From NCBI GenBank assembly GCA_031430695.1, contig JANPBZ010000037.1, positions 3,209 to 67,208 on the forward strand: a stretch of 64,000 nt of DNA. The letters run 5' to 3'. The position numbers and the translations under genes were made by a program. Positions within the stretch are counted from its first letter, which is position 1. Every line of letters starts with the position of its first letter. This document shows positions 1 through 9,457 of this stretch, piece by piece. This DNA is from JAENVT01 sp031430695 (GTDB lineage Bacteria > Actinomycetota > Acidimicrobiia > Acidimicrobiales > Ilumatobacteraceae). Below the pieces are notes generated by a model, which saw only the letters and a program-made list of their open reading frames with translations, was not told the DNA's origin and searched no databases.

Positions 1-1
1 C

Positions 2-565
2 AGCGCGGGCGCCAAGGTCGACGATGTCGAACTGCCGTGGACGATCGACCGAATCTGGGAGGCGATGCGAGCCCACTTCGCGGCGATCTTCGGTCCTGGC
101 ATCGGTGAGATCGAGGCCCAGTATGGTGACCTGTTGAACGACTACACCAGAGCCTTCGTCGCGACGATGAACCCCGAGATGACGTTCTACGAAGGTCTCG
201 TCGAAGAGACTGCGCTCTGGGATCCACTCGGCCGTCTGTTCGAAGAAATCGACGTGCTGCTGTGCCCGACGATCGCCATCACCGGATTGCAGGCAGGCAA
301 CTCCTACGTCGATGAGTCAGTAGTGATCGACGGACAGGAGGTGCCTCATTACCTCAAGGCGATGATGACGTTTCCGTTCAATCTGTTCAGCCGCTGCCCT
401 GTGTTGTCGATGCCTTCCGGACGTGCCTCCAACGGCGTGCCGACCGGTGTGCAGATCGTCGGGCGAACATACGAAGACGTCAGCACCTTCCAGGTTGCCG
501 CAGCGATCGAGGCCGCGGGCTTCGGGTTCGGTTCGCCGCAGTGGCGACCTCCGCTCAACTCCTGA
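2..565 (+). CDS. Amidase signature family protein, C-terminal part
   Basis: The reading frame is open from the first bases, so the gene starts outside the window and only about 187 residues are present. The visible part is the typical C-terminal lobe of amidase-signature hydrolases (GatA-like): a PTIAITGLQAG segment, an MTFPFNLFSRCPVLSMPSG segment that lines the substrate pocket, and the terminal GVPTGVQIVG motif followed by a helix with AAAIEAA. The Ser-cisSer-Lys catalytic triad would lie upstream and cannot be checked. Enzymes of this family hydrolyse amides or transfer ammonia; the substrate cannot be named. The gene converges with the SnoaL-like gene and overlaps its end by 11 bases. Confidence 0.85.
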   Translation, partial: SAGAKVDDVELPWTIDRIWEAMRAHFAAIFGPGIGEIEAQYGDLLNDYTRAFVATMNPEMTFYEGLVEETALWDPLGRLFEEIDVLLCPTIAITGLQAGNSYVDESVVIDGQEVPHYLKAMMTFPFNLFSRCPVLSMPSGRASNGVPTGVQIVGRTYEDVSTFQVAAAIEAAGFGFGSPQWRPPLNS

Positions 566-974
566 ACGAAACCTCGTGCCGGGCCCAGTCGCCGATGTGG
601 CGGAATGATGCAACCTTGCCGCTGCCGTCGAACTTCCAGACGTGGGCATACAGGTCTTCGTCGACCGGCTTGCCCGTGCTGAGAATCGTGCTGGTTTCGC
701 GGATCACTGCCACGACGGTGTCCCCGTCAGCCGCGATCACCTGAGGCTCGAACACACTGAAGGCCAGGCCCTGGCCGACCGCAGCAAAGAACTCGCCGAC
801 GTGCTGCTTGCCGGTTCCTGGCTGCAGCCACGGAAGGTCAGTGGTGCGTATACCGCGTTCCCAGACAATGTCGTCGGCCAGACAATCCATGATGAAGGCT
901 ACGTCGCCGCGACCGAAGGCCGCGTAGATCTCGGCGACCGTTGCGACGTGCACTGATGTGGTTGTGGTGGACAT
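555..974 (-). CDS. SnoaL-like / NTF2-fold protein
   Basis: The 139-residue product has the SnoaL/NTF2 pattern: an N-terminal helix with AEIYAAFGRGD, a CLADDIVWERG turn, HVGEFFAAVG, and a C-terminal antiparallel sheet with VWKFDGSGKVASFRHIGDW. Proteins of this fold are small ketosteroid-isomerase-like enzymes or ligand-binding proteins; no specific reaction can be assigned. I chose the start at 974 because the run MSTTTT is preceded by an AAGGGGA ribosome-binding site. A longer in-frame extension to 1295 is open but runs antisense to the MlrC gene and has no family character. It may share a divergent promoter with the MlrC gene at 1044-1050. Confidence 0.8.
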   Translation of the reverse strand: MSTTTTSVHVATVAEIYAAFGRGDVAFIMDCLADDIVWERGIRTTDLPWLQPGTGKQHVGEFFAAVGQGLAFSVFEPQVIAADGDTVVAVIRETSTILSTGKPVDEDLYAHVWKFDGSGKVASFRHIGDWARHEVSFRS

Positions 975-1049
975 AGGTGTTCCCCTTTCCTCGACCGTCA
1001 TTCTGACACAGTCCCAGCGTCGGATCACTCGGGAACTACCGTCGTGGCA

Positions 1050-2520
1050 ATGCGGATCTACATCGCCGGGGTGCAGCACGAGTCGAGTTCGTTCTCGCCG
1101 ATTCCGACGTCGTGGCGGTCGTTCGAGCAGTGGAACTGGTCTGTCGACAAGCCCGACGACGCGGACGGGTTTGGATACGGCGAAGCCTGCCGACTTGCCG
1201 CTGCCGCCAACATGGAAGTGGCCGCCGGACCGTTCTTCAATGCCGAGCCGAGTTCGCCGGCCACAGCGACAGCGTGGCGACAGATCAGCGAGCACATTCT
1301 TGACGGCCTGCGAGCGGCCATGCCCGTCGACATCGTCCTACTGTGCCTGCACGGCGCGCAGATGGCCGACGGGGTCGATGACTGCGAGGGCGCCCTCCTC
1401 GCATCGGCCCGCGAGATCATCGGGCCACGTGTCGCCATGGGTGTGCTCCTCGACCTGCACGCCAACGTCACCTCGGCCATGTGCGCGGCGGCCGATCTCA
1501 CCGTGTCGTGCCGCGAGTACCCGCACATCGACTATGGCGAACGCGCCGGCGAGATGTTGCCGGTGCTGCGTGGCATCGCAGCGGGAGAGATCCACCCGGT
1601 CACCGGTGCCCGACGGATTCCGGCGTCCGGCGTGTTCCCGACGCCCGACGAGCCGATGCGATCGTTCGTGCTCCGTATCACCGATGCCCAGCGCTCGCCT
1701 GGCGTGTTGATGGTCTCGGCCAATCATGGTTTCGAAGGATCCGATACGCCGTTCACAGGGGCCTCGGTCGTCGTGATCACCGACAACGACGAAGCGCTCG
1801 CCGAGCAGATGGTCGACCATGTCGCCACCGACTTCTTGACGACGATCGTCGGCAATACGTGGAGCGGGCTCGGCGTCGGCGAGGCGATCGACGAGGCACT
1901 TCGCCAGCCTGCGGGACCGGTCGTGATAGCCGATCGCTCCGACAATGCCGGCGCCGGGGCGGCGAGCGACTCGACGTACATCCTCGCCGAGTTGATCGAA
2001 CGCGGTATCACCAACGCCACCGTCGGAATGATCTGGGATCCAATGGCAGTGCGCGCCTGCCACGACGCCGGTATGGGAGCGCGGCTGCCGCTTCGGATCG
2101 GCGGCAAGGCGGGCCGGCTCTCCGGGGGCACCGATTGATGCGGATGTCGAGGTCATCTCCGTCCGCGTCGACGCAATGCAAGCACTGTTCGGTCAGGGAC
2201 CGCCGCGTGAACCGCTCGGCAAGTCGGCGGCCGTTCGCATCGACGGCATCGAGGTGGTGCTGACCGCTCGACGCCAGCAGGTGTTCAGCCCGCACTGCTT
2301 CACCGAGCACGGCATCGACGTGACGCAACGACACATCGTGGTCGTGAAGAGCATGCAGCACTTCATGGGCGGCTTCGCCCCCATCGCCGCCTGCATCGTT
2401 CGCTGCGATGGGCCGGGCAGCGCGACCCTCGATATGCAGAAGATCCCGTACCGGCGAATCAGGCGCCCGATGCTCGGGCTCGACCCGCTTGAAGCGATTG
2501 GCATCGAGCCGTTGCCGTAA
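1050..2520 (+). pseudogene. MlrC/M81-family metallopeptidase with a -1/+1 frameshift
   Basis: Two frames together give a near full-length MlrC-family protein (about 490 residues). The first (1044 GTG or 1050 ATG to 2138) holds the M81 N-terminal domain: AGVQHESSSFSP, LLDLHANV, the ADRSDNAGAGAASDST loop and the metal-binding H/D residues. The second (about 2131-2520) holds the MlrC C-terminal domain, starting PIDADVEVISV and ending near EAIGIEPLP. The frames meet at a run of five G (2124-2128); removing one G restores LSGAPIDADVEV. This is either a sequencing or assembly error or a genuine inactivating indel. The family is named after microcystin-degrading MlrC, but most members act on unknown substrates. 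Confidence 0.8.
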
Positions 2521-2677
2521 GCATCCGCCCTGTTTGACCAGTTCAGCGATAGTCTGTCCGACGGCGGTGCTACGAACACGTACCCGCGGTCGAGTGCAGC
2601 GCTTCTAGCGCACAGTGAGTTCCAGCAAGTTGTTGGTCATTGCATCCACGGCCAACAACCATAAAGGAATTCCCCTC

Positions 2678-4222
2678 ATGACCACATCCACCCCCAGTTC
2701 TCGCGGCGCGCGCCGTCGAAACAGCCGCCGCCCAGGCGCGGCCGAACGCTTCGTGCGCGCTGCCGAGCCAGCCTTTGCCACGCCCGCCCCCGCGTTGCAC
2801 ACCAGTGAGCCAGTACCAGTCACCGACTACATCACCGACTTTGTCGCCCTCGGCGTGCCGACCCCGCTCATCGCAGTCCTAGCCGCTCGCGACGTCATCA
2901 CCGCCTTCCCAATCCAGTCGGCCACACTGCCCGACTCGCTGCTCGGCAAAGACGTGCTCGGCCGCGGCAAGACGGGTAGTGGCAAGACAATCGCCTTTGC
3001 GCTGCCGATCGTCGCCCGCCTCGCCGCGAGCGGTCGCCGCCGCCAGTCGAGCCATCCACGCGCCCTCATTCTCGTACCCACCCGCGAGCTGGCCAACCAG
3101 GTCATGACGTCGTTGAACCCATTGGCCGCGGCCATGGGGCTGCGCGTCGCCACCATCTACGGCGGCGTCGGCCAGGGGCCGCAGGTTTCTGCGTTGCGCC
3201 ATGGCGTCGACATCGTCGTCGCTTGCCCGGGCCGTCTCGAAGACCTGATCGGCCAGCGGCACTGCCGCCTCGACGCGGTGGAAATCACCGTGCTCGACGA
3301 AGCCGACCATATGGCCGACCTTGGCTTCCTGCCCGGTGTGAAGCGGATTCTCGATGCGACCCCCGTCGGTGGTCAGCGGCTGTTGTTCTCGGCCACGCTC
3401 GACAAGGCGATCGACGGACTCGTGCGCACCTATCTGGTCAACCCGGTCGTGCATTCGGTCGACCCCGAGGTGTCGTCGATCAACACCATGACCCACCATG
3501 TGCTCGCCGTGACCTCGGCCGACAAGGCTGCTGTCGTCAGCGCGCTCGCCTCCGGCGTCGACCGTTCGCTGTTGTTCATGCGCACCAAGCACGGCGCAAA
3601 GAAGCTTGCGAAGCAGTTGTGCGCCGCCGGCATCCCCGCCGTCGAGTTGCACGGCAACCTGTCGCAGAGCGCCCGCGAACGCAACCTCGCCGACTTCAAG
3701 AGCGGCCAGATTCGCGTCCTTGTTGCCACCGACATCGCCGCTCGCGGCATCCACGTCGACGACATCGCCCTAGTCATCCATGTCGATCCCCCGGCCGAGC
3801 ACAAGGCGTTCCTGCACCGCTCGGGCCGTACCGCTCGAGCCGGCGCCGAAGGCATCGTCGCCACGGTGATGACCCCCGATCAAGCCGGCGACGTTCGGTC
3901 GCTGGCCCGCGCCGCCGGCATCTCGCCGACGGTGACGAAAGTCGACCCGAAGCACCCACTCCTCGCCGAGCTCACGGGCCCGGTCGCACCGAAGGTCGCA
4001 CCTCGGCCACCACGACCCGAGGATGTCGCTGTACGCCAACGCCCGGGACAGCCCGGTCGACGTCGAGGCCAATCTGCCGGCGCCAACCCACGCAGCAGCG
4101 CCCCACGCAGCGGCGGTCGGCCCGGTGCATCCGCGAACCACTCGCGCGCCGGCGCTCCTGGTCAGCGCGGTTCAGGCGGACGCAATTCCGGTGGACGTCG
4201 CTCGGCCCCCACGGGTCGCTGA
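2678..4222 (+). CDS. DEAD-box ATP-dependent RNA helicase
   Basis: A 514-residue DEAD-box helicase of the RhlE/DeaD type, which unwinds short RNA duplexes using ATP. Motifs appear in order: Q motif FPIQ (Gln80), Walker A GRGKTGSGKT (95-104), PTRELA, the GG motif, VLDEADHM, SAT, then the second RecA domain with ATDIAARGIHVDD and HRSGRTARAG. The C-terminal 80 residues are low-complexity, rich in Arg, Gly, Pro and Ser, an RNA-binding tail common in actinobacterial cold-shock helicases. The ATG at 2678 is preceded by AAAGGA with good spacing; an in-frame start at 2615 lacks a ribosome site. The 157-base leader holds no gene and could carry regulation. Confidence 0.93.
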   Translation: MTTSTPSSRGARRRNSRRPGAAERFVRAAEPAFATPAPALHTSEPVPVTDYITDFVALGVPTPLIAVLAARDVITAFPIQSATLPDSLLGKDVLGRGKTGSGKTIAFALPIVARLAASGRRRQSSHPRALILVPTRELANQVMTSLNPLAAAMGLRVATIYGGVGQGPQVSALRHGVDIVVACPGRLEDLIGQRHCRLDAVEITVLDEADHMADLGFLPGVKRILDATPVGGQRLLFSATLDKAIDGLVRTYLVNPVVHSVDPEVSSINTMTHHVLAVTSADKAAVVSALASGVDRSLLFMRTKHGAKKLAKQLCAAGIPAVELHGNLSQSARERNLADFKSGQIRVLVATDIAARGIHVDDIALVIHVDPPAEHKAFLHRSGRTARAGAEGIVATVMTPDQAGDVRSLARAAGISPTVTKVDPKHPLLAELTGPVAPKVAPRPPRPEDVAVRQRPGQPGRRRGQSAGANPRSSAPRSGGRPGASANHSRAGAPGQRGSGGRNSGGRRSAPTGR

Positions 4223-4255
4223 TCACGTTTTGCCCGCGGCACTAGGCTCTTTGGA

Positions 4256-4537
4256 GTGATCGAGCGCGCCGTAGAAGTGGCCACAGGCTTCGACGGTGCC
4301 GACCGTAGATTCTGGTGGTCGCAGCCAGGGTCCGGCCGGTTGTCAACACCAACCTTGTTCCGACCGGCACGTGTGACACTGGACGCCACCGGTCGGGCAC
4401 AGCTGACGACCAGCTTCTCGACTCTCGGCAGTCACACCGTGTCCGCGACGTACAGCGGCTCGGCCAACTTCCAGCCCAGCAGCACCAGTCGTACCCGAAC
4501 AGTGCAGTCAGCACCGGCGTCAACAGCCGAAATGTGA
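4256..4537 (+). pseudogene. Remnant of a bacterial Ig-like (Ig_3-type) repeat domain
   Basis: About 55 residues at the C-terminal end of this frame look like one half of an Ig_3-type repeat: TLDATGRAQLTTSFSTLGSH followed by TVSATYSGSANFQPSSTSR. Such domains are normally tandem units in large secreted proteins. Here there is no signal peptide, no second repeat and no convincing start, and the first 35 residues look random. I read it as the leftover 3' end of a lost gene. It ends inside the terminator hairpin it shares with pfkA. Confidence 0.5.
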
Positions 4538-4566
4538 CGGGGAGGATCTCTGCTCCTCCCCGTCAC
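4534..4566. terminator. Perfect 13-bp hairpin, likely bidirectional terminator
   Basis: The arms GTGACGGGGAGGA (4534-4546) and TCCTCCCCGTCAC (4554-4566) are perfectly complementary with a 7-base loop. The left arm contains the stop codon of the Ig remnant and the right arm contains the pfkA stop, so the hairpin sits exactly between two converging genes. There is no clear T-run, as is usual in high-GC actinobacteria. Confidence 0.7.
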
Positions 4567-5663
4567 GCGTAGTCGCCGAAGGAGATGCCGACATCGCGTG
4601 CGGTCATGACGGTGTCGCAATCGAGTGGCACGGTGCGCATCGAACCGATGGCCTCGACCAGCGGTACGTAGTCCACCCGCGGCTCGTTGAGGGCGACCAT
4701 CACACCGTCGAGGCCTTCGTCCAGAGCGCGCACAGCAGCGGCGCCGAAGCGTGTGCCCAGCAGGCGGTCCTGCGCTGTCGGAGTGCCGCCGCGCAGCAGG
4801 TGCCCCAGCACGACCGTCCGCGCCTCTTTGCCGGTCAGAGCGGTGAGCTGCTGCGCCACCAGGTCGCCGATACCTCCCAACCGTTCGGCCTGATCGACCG
4901 CATGACCAACCACGGAGCGATGGCCGTCCTTGGGCATCGCTCCTTCGGCGACCACCACGATTGCGAAGTTGGCGCCGCGTGCTTCACGTCGTTTGATCAT
5001 GGCCGCCACCGGCTCGAGACGATACGGAATCTCGGGAATCAAGATTGCGTGAGCGCCAGCGGCCACCCCGGAGTTGAGCGCGATCCAGCCTGCGTAGCGG
5101 CCCATCACCTCCACGACGAACACTCGGCTGTGCGACGTCGCTGTGGTGAACACGCGGTCGATCGACTCGGTGGCAACGTGCACGGCGGTGTCGAAGCCGA
5201 AGCTGACCGTGGTCTTGTCGAGGTCGTTGTCGATGGTCTTGGGCACGCCGATGACCCGAAGCCCAGCCTCGTACAGACGCTGGCCGATCGACAACGAACC
5301 ATCGCCACCAATGGTGATCAAGGCGTCGATGCCCGCCTTCCGAAACAGCGACACCAGATGATCGGTGCGGTCCTCGTAGACAAACGTGCCATCGGGTTGC
5401 TCCACTGGGAAATGGCACGGACTGCCCCTGTTGGTGCTACCCAACACCGTGCCGCCGAGGTAACCGATGCCGCGCACCATGTGCCGCTCCAGTAGGAACG
5501 CGCCGCTGCCTTCGATGTACTGGTCGGGAAACATGAGGCCGTTGAAGCCGTCGCGAATACCGATGACCTCCCAGCCTCGGCGAGTCGCGCACAAGGTCAC
5601 GGAGCGGATGACGGCGTTCAGGCCGGGGGCGTCGCCGCCACCGGTGCTTATGGCGACTCGCAT
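4563..5663 (-). CDS. pfkA: 6-phosphofructokinase
   Basis: A 366-residue phosphofructokinase that phosphorylates fructose 6-phosphate in glycolysis. Visible signatures are the N-terminal STGGGDAPGLNAVIR loop, GGDGS (119-123), PKTIDNDL (141-148) with the catalytic Asp, the substrate-binding VEVMGRYAGW stretch and LGHLLRGGTPTAQDR. The donor-site residues are Gly at the first diagnostic position (GGDGS) and Lys at the second (PKTIDND). This is the pairing of actinobacterial group III ATP-dependent enzymes; classical PPi enzymes have Asp at the first position. It lies 87 bases downstream of the zinc-ribbon gene on the same strand and ends in the shared terminator. Confidence 0.95.
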   Translation of the reverse strand: MRVAISTGGGDAPGLNAVIRSVTLCATRRGWEVIGIRDGFNGLMFPDQYIEGSGAFLLERHMVRGIGYLGGTVLGSTNRGSPCHFPVEQPDGTFVYEDRTDHLVSLFRKAGIDALITIGGDGSLSIGQRLYEAGLRVIGVPKTIDNDLDKTTVSFGFDTAVHVATESIDRVFTTATSHSRVFVVEVMGRYAGWIALNSGVAAGAHAILIPEIPYRLEPVAAMIKRREARGANFAIVVVAEGAMPKDGHRSVVGHAVDQAERLGGIGDLVAQQLTALTGKEARTVVLGHLLRGGTPTAQDRLLGTRFGAAAVRALDEGLDGVMVALNEPRVDYVPLVEAIGSMRTVPLDCDTVMTARDVGISFGDYA

Positions 5664-5750
5664 GGTTTTCTGTCTAGCACTGTCGCAGAACCGACCGTGA
5701 CCGCAACGGCGAGGTTGCGGCCCGGTCGGTCTCGTGCGGGGAGGTTTCGG

Positions 5751-6176
5751 TCAGATGCCGGTTGGAGCTTCGTCGCCCGTCGTCTCACCGTGGGCAGAGT
5801 TTCCCGGCGCCTCGGCATCGCCTCGATCGTCTCGCAGGCCTTGCAGCACGTCCGAATCCTGTTGAGTTGCCATCGGTCCGAATCCCAGGACGGCGCTTCC
5901 CCGAGCACCGCATGCGGGACACGTGATGGCGACGACGGCGAGCATGTCGGCGGGATCGGAGGCGCCTTCCAGGCGGCGTAGCGAACTCATCGACACGGCC
6001 TGGGCAGGCGACACGATGCCGCACTCGACGCATTCGAGTGTTGACTCGTCGGTCACGACAAACGACGAGGAGAAGCCGCCGAGCGCGTAGCCCTCCAAAA
6101 CCTCGGTGATCGTCGACTCATCGCTGGCACTCTCGTCGAGATGCCCGAGATCGGTCGGAGCAGAGTTGTTGGTCAT
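5751..6176 (-). CDS. Conserved hypothetical zinc-ribbon protein
   Basis: The 141-residue product contains two CxxC knuckles, CVEC and CPAC, about 40 residues apart with VVAIT and RGSAVLGFG strands between and after them. This is a zinc-ribbon arrangement similar in layout to the actinobacterial DUF6510 type, though I cannot confirm membership. The start at 6176 (MTNNSAPTDLGH) is chosen because upstream in-frame sequence runs antisense to the Nfu-domain gene. It is divergent from that gene, with a 64-base shared promoter region. No function can be assigned. Confidence 0.6.
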   Translation of the reverse strand: MTNNSAPTDLGHLDESASDESTITEVLEGYALGGFSSSFVVTDESTLECVECGIVSPAQAVSMSSLRRLEGASDPADMLAVVAITCPACGARGSAVLGFGPMATQQDSDVLQGLRDDRGDAEAPGNSAHGETTGDEAPTGI

Positions 6177-6240
6177 ACCGCGGTGTACCCAGATCGGTAG
6201 CGGCCGAACCATCCAACGAGTGAGGACGTACGATCGTGAT

Positions 6241-6498
6241 GTGGCAACTGCAATACCATCCTCGACGCCCAACCCCGATGCGATGAAGTTCACGCTGGAT
6301 ACGAAGCTCGAGGCGATGTTCAACGCCACGAGCCTCGACGACCCAGCGCCCAACCCGTTTGCGGCCGAAGTCTTTGCGGCCGGCGGAGTTGCATCCATCT
6401 TCGGCGTCAATGACTTCGTGACCATCACCCGGCAGACCGGAGCTGACTGGCAGCCGATCATCGCTGCGGTGCACGCGGCGGCACTGGCACACCTATAA
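6241..6498 (+). CDS. Nfu/NifU N-terminal-domain protein
   Basis: The 85-residue product matches the Nfu N-terminal domain: TPNPDAMKFTLD near the start, a central GVASIFGVNDFVTITR strand pair, and DWQPIIAAV near the end. In bacteria this domain occurs alone or ahead of the iron-sulfur-carrying NifU C-terminal domain, and the stand-alone form is common in Actinobacteria. There is no CxxC motif, so it cannot carry a cluster by itself. The start is GTG at 6241; a GAGGA lies about 14 bases upstream, slightly far. Confidence 0.75.
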   Translation: MATAIPSSTPNPDAMKFTLDTKLEAMFNATSLDDPAPNPFAAEVFAAGGVASIFGVNDFVTITRQTGADWQPIIAAVHAAALAHL

Positions 6499-6590
6499 CT
6501 CGCTGATTCAACGTCGCAACCTGAGCTTTCCCACGCGAAGGGGTACTACGGCTCTATTGCCCGAGACCGCCCGGCAGGATGATGTAACCC

Positions 6591-8021
6591 GTGACCTCCC
6601 CGGTGCAGCGCGACTCCGAGCGACCGATCCGCGAGTTCGCATCGCACCTGAATGCCTCGGACGCGCTGATGTGGACGATGGAGAAGGACCCGTGTCTTCG
6701 CAGCACGATCGTCGCTGTCTCGTTGCTCGACCGCAGTCCAGACTGGCATCGGCTCAGCTCGCGAATGGCCAGTGCATGCGAGATCATTCCCCGCCTTCGC
6801 CAGCGCGTCGTCGCCACTCCCCTGCGCCTCGGACCGCCACGATGGCAGTTCGACGAGTACTTCGACATCAACTACCACCTACGGCGCACCGTCGCACCCG
6901 AGCGTGGCGACCTCCGCGCGGTTCTGGACATCGCCGGACTGATGGCGATGAGCGCCTTCGACAAAGACCGGCCGCTGTGGGAGTTCATGCTCGTCGAGGG
7001 GTTGGAGGACGGACGCGCCGCATTCATCCAGAAGGTGCACCACTCCATCACTGACGGCGTGGGCGGCGTGAAGCTCGCCAGGCTGGTGCTCGACGAGAAG
7101 CGCAACCCGGCCGGGCACAAAGGCGCGACGCAAGTCACCACTCCACCGCACACGAGTGGGTTGACGTCGGTCGTCGAGTCGTTGAGCGCCGACGTTCGTG
7201 CCGCCACCATGGCCTCACTCCGCAGCGCACAAGCGCTGCCGGGATTCGCCGCAAGGGCGATGACGAACCCCACCGGACCGTTGACCACGGTGACTCGTGA
7301 GCTGCGCTCCATCGGCAAGCTGCTGGCACCGGTCAGCAAACCGCGGTCGACGATCATGACCGATCGCGGCCTGTCGCGTCGGCTCGACTCGTTCGACATC
7401 CCACTCGATTGGCTGCTGGCCGCCGCCCATGCGGCCGACAGTTCGCTCAACGATGCCTACATGGCCAGCGTTGCAGGGGGAATGCGCCGCTACCACGAAC
7501 GCCACGACGCACCGGTCGACGCGCTTCGAGTGACCATGCCGATCAACCTGCGGCGGCCGGACGACCCACCCGGGAGCAATCGCTTCACACCGGCACGCTT
7601 CACGTTGCCGGTGTCGGTCGTCGACGCCGGCGACCGGATGCGCCAGCTCGGTCAGTTGGCCAGGAACTGGCGGAAGGAGCCGGCGGTCAAGCGCACCGAA
7701 GCGGTCGCCAAGGTGCTCAACACGCTGCCCGCGATCGCCGCGACCACGATCCTCGGCTCGATGCTGAAGGCCATCGACTTCGTCGCCACCAATGTGCCCG
7801 GATCCAAGTACCGCCAATATCTGGCCGGTGCCGAAGTCGTACGCGAGTACGCGTTTGCTCCACCGTCGGGTGCTGCGTTCAGTGTGGCCCTGATGTCACA
7901 TGTCGATCAGTGCTGCATCGGCATCAACGCCGACACGTCGGCCGTACCGGACCCTGAGGTACTCACCACGTGCATACGCGAGGGATTCGACGAAGTACTT
8001 GCCTTAGGAAGCAAATCATGA
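6591..8021 (+). CDS. Wax ester synthase / diacylglycerol acyltransferase (first copy)
   Basis: A 476-residue WS/DGAT enzyme, which makes wax esters or triacylglycerol from acyl-CoA at the membrane or lipid droplet. The catalytic HHxxxDG motif is HHSITDG at residues 150-156; the family PLW motif precedes it (KDRPLWEFMLVEG), and the C-terminal domain has the NVPGS turn (VATNVPGSKYRQYLAG). The start is GTG at 6591. The stop overlaps the ATG of the second WS/DGAT in an ATGA junction (8018-8021), so the two are probably translated together. Confidence 0.93.
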   Translation: MTSPVQRDSERPIREFASHLNASDALMWTMEKDPCLRSTIVAVSLLDRSPDWHRLSSRMASACEIIPRLRQRVVATPLRLGPPRWQFDEYFDINYHLRRTVAPERGDLRAVLDIAGLMAMSAFDKDRPLWEFMLVEGLEDGRAAFIQKVHHSITDGVGGVKLARLVLDEKRNPAGHKGATQVTTPPHTSGLTSVVESLSADVRAATMASLRSAQALPGFAARAMTNPTGPLTTVTRELRSIGKLLAPVSKPRSTIMTDRGLSRRLDSFDIPLDWLLAAAHAADSSLNDAYMASVAGGMRRYHERHDAPVDALRVTMPINLRRPDDPPGSNRFTPARFTLPVSVVDAGDRMRQLGQLARNWRKEPAVKRTEAVAKVLNTLPAIAATTILGSMLKAIDFVATNVPGSKYRQYLAGAEVVREYAFAPPSGAAFSVALMSHVDQCCIGINADTSAVPDPEVLTTCIREGFDEVLALGSKS

Positions 8022-9457
8022 TGCAGACGATGAGTCCCGTGGACGCGATCTTTCTTCACGCGGAGGATGGCATCACACACATGCACATCGGCTCGTGTTC
8101 AATTTTCGCGGGACCCTCGCCGTCGATCGATGAGATCACCAACTTGATCGAGAGCAAGCTCCCGCAGCTGACGCGATACCGACAAAAGGTGAGATTCGTA
8201 CCTGCTGGATTAGGACATCCAGTTTGGGTCGATGACCCCGACTTCAACCTGAGCTACCACGTTCGACATTCTGCGCTGCCGCCACCGGGCGACGAGCACG
8301 AACTCGAGAATCTGATGGGCAGGCTGATGTCGCAGGAGCTCGATCGGAAGCGGCCGCTCTGGGAGGCGTGGGTCATCGAAGGGCTTCCGGGCGATCGTTG
8401 GGCGCTGATCAGCAAGGTGCATCACTGCATGGTCGACGGAATCGCCGGCACCGATCTGATGACCGTGCTGCTGGATCCGGATCGCGGCACAAAGATCCAA
8501 CCAATCGAACCCTGGAAGGCAGAACCGGAGCCGTCCGGTCTGCAACTGGCAGCGCACGCCGTTGCGCGCATGGCAATGAACCCCGCCCGTCAACTCGTGG
8601 CGTGGCGATCCGCCGGGTTGCACCCGCGACAGGCGTGGAATCATCTGAGCGACGTGGCGAGCGGACTACGTTCATTCGGCGAGCGGGTGTTGGCACCTAC
8701 CAACCCAGAATCCATCGCTGGTGCGATCGGGACACATCGACGATGGGCTGCGGCCCGTTGCACCTTGGACGATGTCAAGACCATCCGGCGCGTGTTCGGC
8801 GGATCCATCAACGATGTCGTGCTCTCGGCGATCAGCGGTGCGTTTCGCTCCGTGCTGATCGAACGCGGCGACCCCGTCGACGACGTCGTCCTGCGATCGC
8901 TCGTTCCCGTTTCGGTTCGTCACCCCGACGACCACAAGTGGAACAACCAAGTGTCGTTGATCGTGGCCGAACTACCGGTCGGGATCGCTGATCCAATCCT
9001 GCGGCTCGAAGCGGTCCGCGCCCAGATGGCAACGCTCAAAGCCTCGCATCAGGTGACCGCCGTCGAAGCCGTGGTCGCGACGGCCGAATTCGTTCCGCCG
9101 ATCCTGCTGGCGCTCGCCGCACGCGCTGCCACGACCATGCTTCGCAGGGCGCCACAGCGGACGATCAACACAGTGACCACCAACGTGCCAGGACCACAGC
9201 TTCCCCTCTACGCCTTGGGTTGCGAGATGCTGGAATACCTTCCGTTCGTGCCCTTGAGTGAGGGCGTTCCCATCGGCGTTGCCATCTTGTCGTACAACGG
9301 TCGGCTGACGTTCGGGATCACCGGTGACTACGACACCGCATCCGACGTGCACTTCATGGCGAAGCAGATCGAAGCCGAGGTGATCGCCCTGCGAGAACTG
9401 GCCGACAGCCACAAACCCACTACATCTGGCGGTCGTCGAAAGGTATCCGCACGATGA
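8018..9457 (+). CDS. Wax ester synthase / diacylglycerol acyltransferase (second copy)
   Basis: A second WS/DGAT of 479 residues, clearly diverged from the first. It has MSPVDAIFLHAE at the N-terminus (family motif), KRPLWEAWVIEGLPG, the catalytic HHCMVDG at 135-141, and the NVPGPQ turn in the C-terminal domain. The ATG at 8018 overlaps the upstream stop and follows a TAGGAA site; its own stop overlaps the ATG of the MMPL gene (9454-9457). Two different copies side by side may form a heteromer or differ in acceptor (alcohol versus diacylglycerol); that is inference. Confidence 0.93.
   Translation: MMQTMSPVDAIFLHAEDGITHMHIGSCSIFAGPSPSIDEITNLIESKLPQLTRYRQKVRFVPAGLGHPVWVDDPDFNLSYHVRHSALPPPGDEHELENLMGRLMSQELDRKRPLWEAWVIEGLPGDRWALISKVHHCMVDGIAGTDLMTVLLDPDRGTKIQPIEPWKAEPEPSGLQLAAHAVARMAMNPARQLVAWRSAGLHPRQAWNHLSDVASGLRSFGERVLAPTNPESIAGAIGTHRRWAAARCTLDDVKTIRRVFGGSINDVVLSAISGAFRSVLIERGDPVDDVVLRSLVPVSVRHPDDHKWNNQVSLIVAELPVGIADPILRLEAVRAQMATLKASHQVTAVEAVVATAEFVPPILLALAARAATTMLRRAPQRTINTVTTNVPGPQLPLYALGCEMLEYLPFVPLSEGVPIGVAILSYNGRLTFGITGDYDTASDVHFMAKQIEAEVIALRELADSHKPTTSGGRRKVSAR

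Noticed and set aside
4563..5663. A pyrophosphate-dependent phosphofructokinase
   Set aside because: The Lys in PKTIDND fits PPi enzymes, but the first diagnostic position is Gly (GGDGS), the pairing of ATP-dependent actinobacterial group III enzymes.
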